A DNA stretch of 6,022 nt from Candidatus Aegiribacteria sp. (GTDB taxonomy: Bacteria > Fermentibacterota > Fermentibacteria > Fermentibacterales > JCC-6), in contig DAOWJX010000016.1 of assembly GCA_030640155.1 (NCBI GenBank), positions 1 through 6,022 on the forward strand, in the 5' to 3' direction. Below are positions 1-6,022 of this stretch, piece after piece. Each line of letters begins with the position of its first letter. Within the stretch, counting starts at the first letter, position 1. The notes below the pieces were generated by a model. It ran no database searches. It had not been told where the DNA came from and saw only the letters and a list, made by a program, of their open reading frames with translations. The position numbers were made by a program, and so were the translations under genes.

Positions 1-1
1 A

Positions 2-97
2 AGATCCCGGAAAAGTACATCTTTCCCGCAAGAGTATTCTGATTTCGTTGATGATTCCTGGACACAATTCTGTTTCGGCCTGACTTATATACTCTAA
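2..97 (+). CDS. 3' end of an upstream gene, possible outer-membrane beta-barrel protein (partial)
   Basis: The frame is open from the window edge to TAA at 95-97 and gives 31 residues ending SWTQFCFGLTYIL. The last residues alternate hydrophobic and polar, with Leu at the C-terminus, Tyr at position -3, Leu at -5 and Phe at -7. This is the pattern of the closing strand of outer-membrane beta-barrel proteins, which the BAM machinery recognises. The stop lies 18 bases before the ATG of the PAS/GAF gene, so the two are likely in one operon. Only the end is visible, so the family cannot be named, and the fragment is short enough that an open frame could occur by chance. The barrel reading is an inference from the C-terminal pattern. 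Confidence 0.5.
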   Translation, partial: RSRKSTSFPQEYSDFVDDSWTQFCFGLTYIL

Positions 98-104
98 AGG
101 GTGG
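98..104 (+). promoter_or_regulatory. Weak ribosome binding site for the PAS/GAF gene
   Basis: AGGGTGG lies 11 bases before the ATG at 116 and partly matches the AGGAGGTG consensus. It favours ATG 116 over GTG 101, because GTG 101 lies inside this purine-rich stretch and has no Shine-Dalgarno upstream of it (the preceding bases are ATATACTCTAA). The site begins at the last bases of the upstream stop codon, so translational coupling is possible. Confidence 0.35.
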
Positions 105-115
105 TTGCCGGAAGA

Positions 116-3100
116 ATGAATAAAGTATCCAAATACTCCCGGCCTTCCGGCGGATGGGTAAGAATTGCCTGGATACCGGATTCAGGAATTGTACTTGTAT
201 CCGGAGACAGTGCTGGAATACTGGGTGTTTCTGCCAGAAGGCTGATAAATTCCCCGGATCCATTGACTCTGTTACCTGCGGAATTAGCAGGTATTCTTTC
301 CAGCGGGTTACCTGAAACGCCTGTTCAGATATCCACTTCATCATTCACAGGAACTGTATTTACTGAAAATGACCGTGCTGAAATACTGCTGTTCGATACG
401 CCGGACCTTCAGGACGCTGGCAATATCATGCTTGATGAACTTGGAGCCGGCGTTGTTGTTACCGATAGAACCGGGAATATTGTTCTCTGGAACAAAGCTA
501 TGACAAGCATCTTCAGAATTCCCAAACAGCATGTTATGGGTAAGCAACTTCAGGATGTGCTGACCCCTCCAGTCCTCTACTCATGGGATAACGTTATTCA
601 GATGGTTCTTGATGGTAAGCAGATCAGAGTTGAATGTCATCTTGACGGCCAGAGGAGAGTTGACACCACTTTCTCCCCTGGAGGACCAGGAGTTATAGGA
701 ACCTGTTTTGAGACAACCGAAAGTTTCCAGGCAGAAAACCGTCTGCGAACGAGCAGAAAGATGAATCAGGCTTACTTTCATTCGGTGAGTACAGGATTGG
801 TACTGTTTGACAAGGATTATCGGATACTTGTGGCTAATCGTGCATTTGGCCGGATGTTCGGTCTTGTTGAGAATCTTCTGGGTATTCATCTGAATGAAAT
901 CCTTCCGAGAGAGAGTTTTGCCATTGTCGAGGATCAGACCAGAACTCTCTTTAATGGTCATGGTATTAAAGAGAATGAAATGGCAAGGATAATCAGATTC
1001 GTTCTTTCAGATGAAACCAGAAGGGTCATTTCACAGAATATCAAACCTATTGCAGAGGAATCAGGAGTTGTTTTCTATGCTGTCGGGATTTTTGAGGATG
1101 TATCCGAGAAATCGATCCTGTTTGATAAGTACAATACTTACCAGAACAAGATCAAGGAGATAAACACACTTGAAACGATATTCTTCTCCGATCAGTCTGA
1201 CAATCTGGACAGGATAACTGAAGTGCTGCGTGACTGTTTCTCTGCAAAAGCGGTTGCTGTCTATATTTCAGATGCTCTGGGTGATATTGAACTTGCAGGA
1301 AAAACTGCAGAATGGCCTGGGGATGCTCCTGAGTCTTTTTCCGACCTGCGTCTTGCCTCCTTCATGATTGAATCGCATTCCAAGTATCAGCTCAATGGAG
1401 ACGAGATAGGTGTCCTTAATTCATGGTTCGGGAATTGTCTCATATTTCCAATTGAATCGGATGAAAAGAACTATGGTTACGTCATTGCAGCTGATGTTGA
1501 TAATACAGCTGGATCAGAAGTTTTCTCGCTTGCGGAAACATCCACACAGATGCTTGAACTTTTATTGAGTTCCGCTGATAAAACAGCGGAAATTGAACAT
1601 CTGGATCTTCTGCTGAATAGACAGAGTAAACTTGCCGGCAGCATTATCACTGCCCTTGATATCCCGGTTGCGATTTTCAGAGTCGACTGGTCTGTCATTC
1701 TCTGGAATGATCCGATGGAAGCACTTACTGGAGTGTCTTTTGATCTTGCTACAAGTCGGACTGAATTAGCTGCAAGTGTTCTATTTAATGATATCGGAGG
1801 AATAGCCGCGGTGCAAAGGATTGCCCGAAATGGAGTGTCAGAGTATCCTGAATCGTGGGAAGTTACAAATCAGGATGGAACCACAACGAGGTGTGCATGG
1901 CGCCTTTCAAGAACTGAATCAGTGGAAGGCGGAAAGCTTGAACCTGTTGTGATCGTTTCCGGAATCAAGTCTGATGACATTTACAGTATACAGGCAGCAA
2001 AGAAGGCAATCGATATGTATACGGCCCTTAGCAGAGGAACATCTGCACTGCTTTCCGCTTCAGACAGAACGAAGGTTGTGGAAGCTGCGGCAGTAGCTTT
2101 TCTTGAGATATCCGGTGCATCCAGGATTACTCTGAGTATTCGAGGAATAAATCCAATCACAAGAACTTCATACGATCCCAAATCAGATGATATAGTGCCT
2201 CATCGCTGGAAGCTGGCAATTGAAACCGATACAGACCAAATCGGAGAATGTCTGTTTCAGGGAGGTAAAGAATACTCCGCTCTGAATGATTTTGCGAGAA
2301 ATGTCGCCAGAACATGTAGTGAACTAGAAAAAACAGCTATCGGAAGACGCTTGGCTTTCCTTGCGGAAAAGGCAGGGAAATTCCTTGTTACAAACAGCAG
2401 CGGTAGAATTCTGCTTTCGACCTGGATACAGATTACAGATGGTATCATTTCGAACAGATCAGTATATGATGTGTTCTCAGGCTCAGACTGGGTGTATCTT
2501 GATTCAATGATGCTGGGTATTCTCAAGCTTGGCAGATTGAATATGCTTCTGAAAACTGAGAAGGGAGAAGAGCTGCAGGTTGCTGCCGTAACTCTCAATG
2601 GACTTGAAGAAGAACCGATTATTATCTGGTGGCCTGTATTTGAGCCATCATATCTTTCTCAGCTTGAATATCGTGATAAAAGTGAAAGTGCTGCTTACGC
2701 GCTTCTTGATGTGCTTGATGATCTCTCTACTTCCATTGGCAGGGGTTTCATTCGGATAAAGGAAGTTCTGAATCCAGGTCACCCTGTTGCCGCAGTCCTT
2801 AATACCGCCAGATATGCTTTTGAGGGGTTGACTAAGGATTACCTGTATCTTCGGTTGCTCCAGACCGTCTGGAATTATGTACCTGTGCAGATAGATCCGG
2901 AATTGTTTCTGGACAGAATCAAATCAGCCTTTCTGGAGATTGGATTGCTGCCTCCTAACATATCCATATCGGGTGAACTGTATGATATCTGTGGTGATAT
3001 TGATCTCCTCCGGAAAGTGATATCACAGCTGTGCTATGTTGTCTGTCCGAGCAGTAATCCGGTTTTCAACGTATCACTTGTCAACAGGAGAGAAATCAGG

Positions 3101-3349
3101 GAACCTGTTGATCTCGATAAAGGAACGGAGCAATTTGTCAGGATAAATATGCGGTGTTCGGATGGAAGAGTGTTATCAGGAATATCGGATGATTTCTTTG
3201 ACATCAGCACACCATTTGATTTCAGCAGCGGATTGAGCCCGGCTTCTGAAGTATTTCTTCTTTCACTGATACTAAGACTCTCAGGAGGAGCTCTCAAACC
3301 TGATGATGATTTCTCATCACTTACTATTCTGTTACCCTGCTGGAAGTAG
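116..3349 (+). CDS. Multi-PAS/GAF sensor protein with degenerate histidine-kinase-like C-terminus
   Basis: A protein of about 1077 aa (1082 if GTG 101 is used), with no signal peptide or membrane segment, so probably cytosolic. Modules by fold pattern, numbered from ATG 116: a poorly conserved N-terminal region (1-100, perhaps a worn PAS); PAS at about 103-202 (GVVVTDRTGNIVLWNKAM, Trp125); PAS at 217-333 (GLVLFDKDYRILVANRAFGR); GAF-like at 349-490 (LIFPIE then GYVIAA); PAS at 508-620 (VILWNDPMEALTG, Trp530); GAF-like at 635-740; PAS-like at 748-842. Residues 855-930 resemble the dimerisation helices of HDFNN-type histidine kinases, but the aligned segment reads LDDLSTSI, with Asp868 in place of His. 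Residues 950-1077 follow the order of a HATPase domain and end in SLTILLP, but the N-box Asn positions are Gln971 and Val975, and the glycine-rich GTGLGL stretch is replaced by SPASEV. Kinase activity is therefore unlikely. The role is probably signal binding or scaffolding; ligand and partner are unknown. No response regulator is visible beside it. The gene call is firm and the domain borders are approximate. Confidence 0.85.
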   Translation: MNKVSKYSRPSGGWVRIAWIPDSGIVLVSGDSAGILGVSARRLINSPDPLTLLPAELAGILSSGLPETPVQISTSSFTGTVFTENDRAEILLFDTPDLQDAGNIMLDELGAGVVVTDRTGNIVLWNKAMTSIFRIPKQHVMGKQLQDVLTPPVLYSWDNVIQMVLDGKQIRVECHLDGQRRVDTTFSPGGPGVIGTCFETTESFQAENRLRTSRKMNQAYFHSVSTGLVLFDKDYRILVANRAFGRMFGLVENLLGIHLNEILPRESFAIVEDQTRTLFNGHGIKENEMARIIRFVLSDETRRVISQNIKPIAEESGVVFYAVGIFEDVSEKSILFDKYNTYQNKIKEINTLETIFFSDQSDNLDRITEVLRDCFSAKAVAVYISDALGDIELAGKTAEWPGDAPESFSDLRLASFMIESHSKYQLNGDEIGVLNSWFGNCLIFPIESDEKNYGYVIAADVDNTAGSEVFSLAETSTQMLELLLSSADKTAEIEHLDLLLNRQSKLAGSIITALDIPVAIFRVDWSVILWNDPMEALTGVSFDLATSRTELAASVLFNDIGGIAAVQRIARNGVSEYPESWEVTNQDGTTTRCAWRLSRTESVEGGKLEPVVIVSGIKSDDIYSIQAAKKAIDMYTALSRGTSALLSASDRTKVVEAAAVAFLEISGASRITLSIRGINPITRTSYDPKSDDIVPHRWKLAIETDTDQIGECLFQGGKEYSALNDFARNVARTCSELEKTAIGRRLAFLAEKAGKFLVTNSSGRILLSTWIQITDGIISNRSVYDVFSGSDWVYLDSMMLGILKLGRLNMLLKTEKGEELQVAAVTLNGLEEEPIIIWWPVFEPSYLSQLEYRDKSESAAYALLDVLDDLSTSIGRGFIRIKEVLNPGHPVAAVLNTARYAFEGLTKDYLYLRLLQTVWNYVPVQIDPELFLDRIKSAFLEIGLLPPNISISGELYDICGDIDLLRKVISQLCYVVCPSSNPVFNVSLVNRREIREPVDLDKGTEQFVRINMRCSDGRVLSGISDDFFDISTPFDFSSGLSPASEVFLLSLILRLSGGALKPDDDFSSLTILLPCWK

Positions 3350-3366
3350 AGTTTCAGTATATACAC

Positions 3367-3395
3367 TTTACCATTGCTGCAATTTTCTTCATACT
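3367..3395 (+). promoter_or_regulatory. Weak candidate sigma-70-like promoter for leuS
   Basis: TTTACC (3367-3372) and CATACT (3390-3395) are separated by 17 bases, and each matches 4 of 6 consensus positions. The pair lies in the 91-base AT-rich gap upstream of leuS, which would give a short leader of about 40 bases. AT-rich DNA easily yields such matches, so leuS could instead be read through from the sensor gene. Confidence 0.2.
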
Positions 3396-3428
3396 AGCCT
3401 TTCGTAAAAAAGTTACTGTTACATTCAT

Positions 3429-3433
3429 GGAGG
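3429..3433 (+). promoter_or_regulatory. Strong Shine-Dalgarno of leuS that fixes the TTG start
   Basis: GGAGG is followed by a 7-base spacer (ACTAAGC) and then TTG at 3441, which is ideal spacing. The nearby ATG at 3427 is out of frame with leuS and overlaps the site itself. The next in-frame ATG (3498) would remove 19 residues belonging to the conserved LeuRS N-terminus. The site therefore decides the start. Confidence 0.85.
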
Positions 3434-3440
3434 ACTAAGC

Positions 3441-5900
3441 TTGGATCCCTACGATTTCAGAGAACTTGAGGAGAAGTGGAAACCTTTCTGGGAAAAGATG
3501 AGTCTCTACAAAACCGGAACTGATCCTGAGAGAGAATCATTTTACTGCCTCGACTACTTTCCTTATCCATCCGGTGCGGGGCTGTCTGTAGGCCACTGCA
3601 AGAACTACATCCCGACAGATGTTATCTGCCGCAAGAAACGCATGGACGGATTCAATGTCCTTCATCCGATGGGATGGGACGCTTTCGGACAGCCTGCGGA
3701 GGAGTACGCTATTAAGACCGGTACTCATCCCGCGGAAGTGACCAGGATAAACTCCGATACCTACCGAAGGCAGTTTAAGCTCATTGAAGCGAGTTACGAC
3801 TGGGATCGTGAGATCAACTCCAGTGATCCTGGTTACTACAGGTGGACCCAGTACTTCTTCAACCTTCTCTTTGACAAGGGGCTTGCGTATGAGGCGGAAA
3901 GCGATCAGATGTGGTGCCCTAACTGCAGGATAGTCCTCTCTAACGAAGAAGCCGCCGGTGGTATCTGCTGGCGTTGTGATGGAGAAGTTACCAGAAAAAA
4001 GCTGAAGCAATGGTTCTTCAGGATCACGGAGTACGCTGACAGACTCCTCGCAGACCTTGATGATCTCGACTGGCCTGAGGGCATCAAGGCCATGCAGAAA
4101 AACTGGATCGGCAGATCAGAAGGTGCATCCGTCATCTTCATGGTTAAGAACTCCCCATCGGGTGAGATCACAGAACTTCCCATATACACAACCAGACTGG
4201 ACACTATCTTCGGGGCTACTTTCTGTGTTCTTGCACCTGAGCATCCGGATGTGGAAAAGATGACAACCCCGGAAAAACATGATGAGGTTATGGCCTATGT
4301 CAGTAAAGCCATGTCAAGAAACGATGTCGAGAGGAAAGCGGACGCGGAAAAGGAGAAGACAGGAGTCTTTACAGGTTGTTTCGCGATCAACCCGTACAAT
4401 GGAAGGGAATTACCTCTCTACGTTTCAGACTATGTACTTGCCGGATACGGGACCGCGGCAATCATGGCTGTACCCGCGCATGATGAAAGGGATCACGCAT
4501 TTGCCAGGAAATTCGGTATACCAATCATTGAAGTCATAGCACCTGATGGCATACCACAGGGAGTTGAGGAGGAGGCTACAGTCGCTGACGGTCAGCTTCT
4601 CAACAGTGGAAATTTCTCCGGACTTGATTCAGACGAAGCCAGAATCAGGATGGCTGAATACGCAGCCTCCAGAGGTTTCGGGAAAAGTGAGGTCCGCTAC
4701 AGGATAAGAGACTGGCTCATATCCAGACAGCGATACTGGGGAGCCCCGATTCCGATTATCCACTGTGATAAATGTGGATCTGTACCGGACAGGGACCTCC
4801 CTGTAGAGCTTCCGGAAATGGAGAACTTCGAACCGGATGATACCGGTCGGTCACCCCTTGCCCGGATTGAAGAATGGGTGAATACGATCTGTCCCATTTG
4901 CGGAGGTCCGGCTCGAAGAGACACAGACACAATGGCAGGGTTCGTCTGTTCTTCATGGTACTTCCTCAGGTTTGCCTCTCCTTTTGAAACCGGGAGACCG
5001 TTTGACCCTGAAGCCGTGAAGTACTGGCTGCCTGTAGATCTTTATGTAGGTGGAGCGGAACACGCCGTCATGCATCTCATCTACGCCAGATTCTGGACCA
5101 AGGTCATGTATGACGAAGGGATGCTTGATTTCACGGAACCTTTCCTGATTCTTAAGAATCAGGGAATGATACTTGGAGCAGATGGACAGAAGATGTCCAA
5201 GTCCAAGGGCAATATCGTTACACCTGATGAAATGGTGGAAAAATTCGGAGCTGACGCTCTGAGACTCTATATACTTTTCATGGGACCTTTCGAGGCTGAA
5301 CTCGACTGGAGCGAAGATGGTATCGCCGGCACTTACAGGTTTCTCAAGCGGGTATGGTCCGTAGTCCATGAAACGGCAGATCCGGAGGACAGGCCTGCTG
5401 ATGAGGATTTTGCCGCTGAACTCCGCTACCAGCTTGCTAAAGCACTGAAGAAGGTTACAGAAGACATTGACAGTTTCGATTTCAATACAGGTGTCGCGGC
5501 CCTGATGGAGTTCGTGAACTTCTTATCCGCCAACAGAGAAAAGGCGGGAGCTGCAGCAGACCTCTGGAAGAAAGCCATCCGTGAACTCATTGTGGTTATG
5601 TCTCCGATGACACCTTTCATATGCGAAGAACTCTGGCATAGAATGAAGTTCCGGGGTGAGACTGTTATTACTCAGCAATGGCCCACATGGAACGAGAATG
5701 ACCTGATTCTCGACACTGTCGAGATGGTCGTTCAGGTAAAGGGAAAAATCCGCGCCAGGATCACTCTCCCCGCCGGTGCCTCAAAGGAAGAGATAGAGAA
5801 GAAAGCGCTTTCCGAAGAGAAGATCATGGCGATTCTAGACGGCTCCGAACCGCGAAGGGTAATAGTCGTTCCAGGCAAGCTCATAAACATCATCCCATAA
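3441..5900 (+). CDS. leuS: Leucyl-tRNA synthetase (EC 6.1.1.4)
   Basis: Cytosolic class I aminoacyl-tRNA synthetase that charges tRNA-Leu with leucine using ATP and edits mischarged tRNA. It is full length at 819 aa, close to the usual size of compact bacterial forms. Seen in order: N-terminal DPYDFRELEEKWKPFWE; PYPSG (41-45) and the HIGH-type motif SVGH (49-52); WDAFGQPAE (79-87); a zinc knuckle with Cys159, 162, 176 and 179; the CP1 editing domain at about 225-415, with threonine-rich TTRLDT (250-255) and AVPAHDERD, whose Asp348 matches the conserved editing aspartate; a second Cys pair set (442/445 and 484/487), likely a second zinc ribbon; SSWYFLRF and YVGGAEHAVMHLIYARF; KMSKS (584-588); a helical anticodon-binding domain at about 630-750; and a C-terminal domain from 760 ending VPGKLINIIP. 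Only a short stretch precedes KMSKS, without the long LeuRS-specific insertion seen in E. coli, as in Bacillus-type enzymes. Oddities are the TTG start, Ser49 in place of the first His of HIGH, and Gln84 where Leu is common. No T-box leader is visible in the 91 bases upstream. Confidence 0.98.
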   Translation: MDPYDFRELEEKWKPFWEKMSLYKTGTDPERESFYCLDYFPYPSGAGLSVGHCKNYIPTDVICRKKRMDGFNVLHPMGWDAFGQPAEEYAIKTGTHPAEVTRINSDTYRRQFKLIEASYDWDREINSSDPGYYRWTQYFFNLLFDKGLAYEAESDQMWCPNCRIVLSNEEAAGGICWRCDGEVTRKKLKQWFFRITEYADRLLADLDDLDWPEGIKAMQKNWIGRSEGASVIFMVKNSPSGEITELPIYTTRLDTIFGATFCVLAPEHPDVEKMTTPEKHDEVMAYVSKAMSRNDVERKADAEKEKTGVFTGCFAINPYNGRELPLYVSDYVLAGYGTAAIMAVPAHDERDHAFARKFGIPIIEVIAPDGIPQGVEEEATVADGQLLNSGNFSGLDSDEARIRMAEYAASRGFGKSEVRYRIRDWLISRQRYWGAPIPIIHCDKCGSVPDRDLPVELPEMENFEPDDTGRSPLARIEEWVNTICPICGGPARRDTDTMAGFVCSSWYFLRFASPFETGRPFDPEAVKYWLPVDLYVGGAEHAVMHLIYARFWTKVMYDEGMLDFTEPFLILKNQGMILGADGQKMSKSKGNIVTPDEMVEKFGADALRLYILFMGPFEAELDWSEDGIAGTYRFLKRVWSVVHETADPEDRPADEDFAAELRYQLAKALKKVTEDIDSFDFNTGVAALMEFVNFLSANREKAGAAADLWKKAIRELIVVMSPMTPFICEELWHRMKFRGETVITQQWPTWNENDLILDTVEMVVQVKGKIRARITLPAGASKEEIEKKALSEEKIMAILDGSEPRRVIVVPGKLINIIP

Positions 5901-6022
5901 TTTGGGGTCGCCCATTAGCTGACTGATGTCAAGAGGGTAGACTTTCTCGTCCTGCATTTCTGCCCTTCTATCAATTTCATCGATTGTCTGATGCTTCAGC
6001 GCGCCCTCGTTTACGATCGGTC
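5835..6022 (-). CDS. Possible 3' end of a convergent gene, unknown function (partial)
   Basis: On the reverse strand one frame is open from the right edge (first full codon at 6020-6018) to TAG at 5837-5835, giving 61 residues such as EIDRRAEMQDEKVYPLDISQ, then LWDDVYELAWNDYY. The other two reverse frames and all three forward frames after the leuS stop are closed quickly. The peptide is acidic, rich in aromatic residues and of natural-looking composition, and its codons resemble those of the neighbouring genes. I do not recognise the family. If real, it ends inside leuS with a 66-base tail-to-tail overlap. An open run of this length can arise by chance a few percent of the time, and part of it lies opposite conserved leuS codons, so the call is tentative. 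Confidence 0.4.
   Translation of the reverse strand, partial: PIVNEGALKHQTIDEIDRRAEMQDEKVYPLDISQLMGDPKLWDDVYELAWNDYYPSRFGAV

Noticed and set aside
581..961. Reverse open frame of 126 codons opposite the first two PAS modules
   Set aside because: The forward frame is clearly coding with PAS signatures; the reverse product has no recognisable features.
3404..3416. Small inverted repeat GTAA / TTAC around an A-rich loop in the gap before leuS
   Set aside because: The stem is only 4 bp, AT-rich and has no following T-run, so it is not a credible terminator.
3350..3440. Possible T-box or leucine attenuator before leuS
   Set aside because: The gap is 91 bases with no strong stems, no T-box consensus and no leader peptide with a run of Leu codons.
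3537..4010. Reverse open frame of 157 codons opposite the leuS 5' part
   Set aside because: It is opposite the HIGH motif and zinc knuckle; composition and position are those of a codon-bias shadow.
4057..4539. Two short forward frames (68 and 86 codons) inside leuS
   Set aside because: They overlap the editing domain out of frame and are rich in residues typical of frame-shifted translation; no frameshift in leuS is needed.
4953..5369. Reverse open frame of 138 codons inside leuS
   Set aside because: It lies wholly opposite conserved LeuRS catalytic sequence, has no recognisable domain and no convincing ribosome site; it is an antisense shadow.
5901..5920. GGGGTCGCCC as a leuS terminator hairpin
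   Set aside because: At most 3 bp can pair around a 4-base loop, and no T-run follows.

Overview
The window reads as an ordinary chromosomal segment of a Gram-negative (diderm) bacterium of moderate GC content. The diderm call rests on a short gene end at the left edge that looks like the last strand of an outer-membrane beta-barrel. Arginine codons are often AGA/AGG and one essential gene starts with TTG. I cannot assign a phylum from sequence reading alone. An uncultured, deep-branching lineage is possible but is a guess.

Layout, left to right: (1) about 2-97 (+), the 3' end of an upstream gene with an outer-membrane-type C-terminus. (2) 116-3349 (+), a large soluble sensor-like protein of about 1077 residues. 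It holds alternating PAS and GAF modules and ends in a region shaped like a histidine kinase that has lost the phospho-acceptor His and the nucleotide-binding boxes. It starts only 18 bases after the upstream stop, so the two are probably co-transcribed. (3) 3350-3440, a 91-base AT-rich gap with a weak promoter-like pair and a strong Shine-Dalgarno. (4) 3441-5900 (+), complete leuS (leucyl-tRNA synthetase, 819 aa) with a TTG start. (5) 5835-6022 (-), an open reverse frame running in from the right edge that may be the 3' end of a convergent gene overlapping the leuS tail.

The sensor-like protein and LeuRS have no evident functional link. The most notable point is the apparent catalytic death of the histidine-kinase core in the PAS/GAF protein, which suggests a signal-binding scaffold or allosteric partner rather than a kinase. 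A second point is a Ser in place of the first His of the LeuRS HIGH motif. I saw no mobile element, CRISPR array, RNA gene or phage module.
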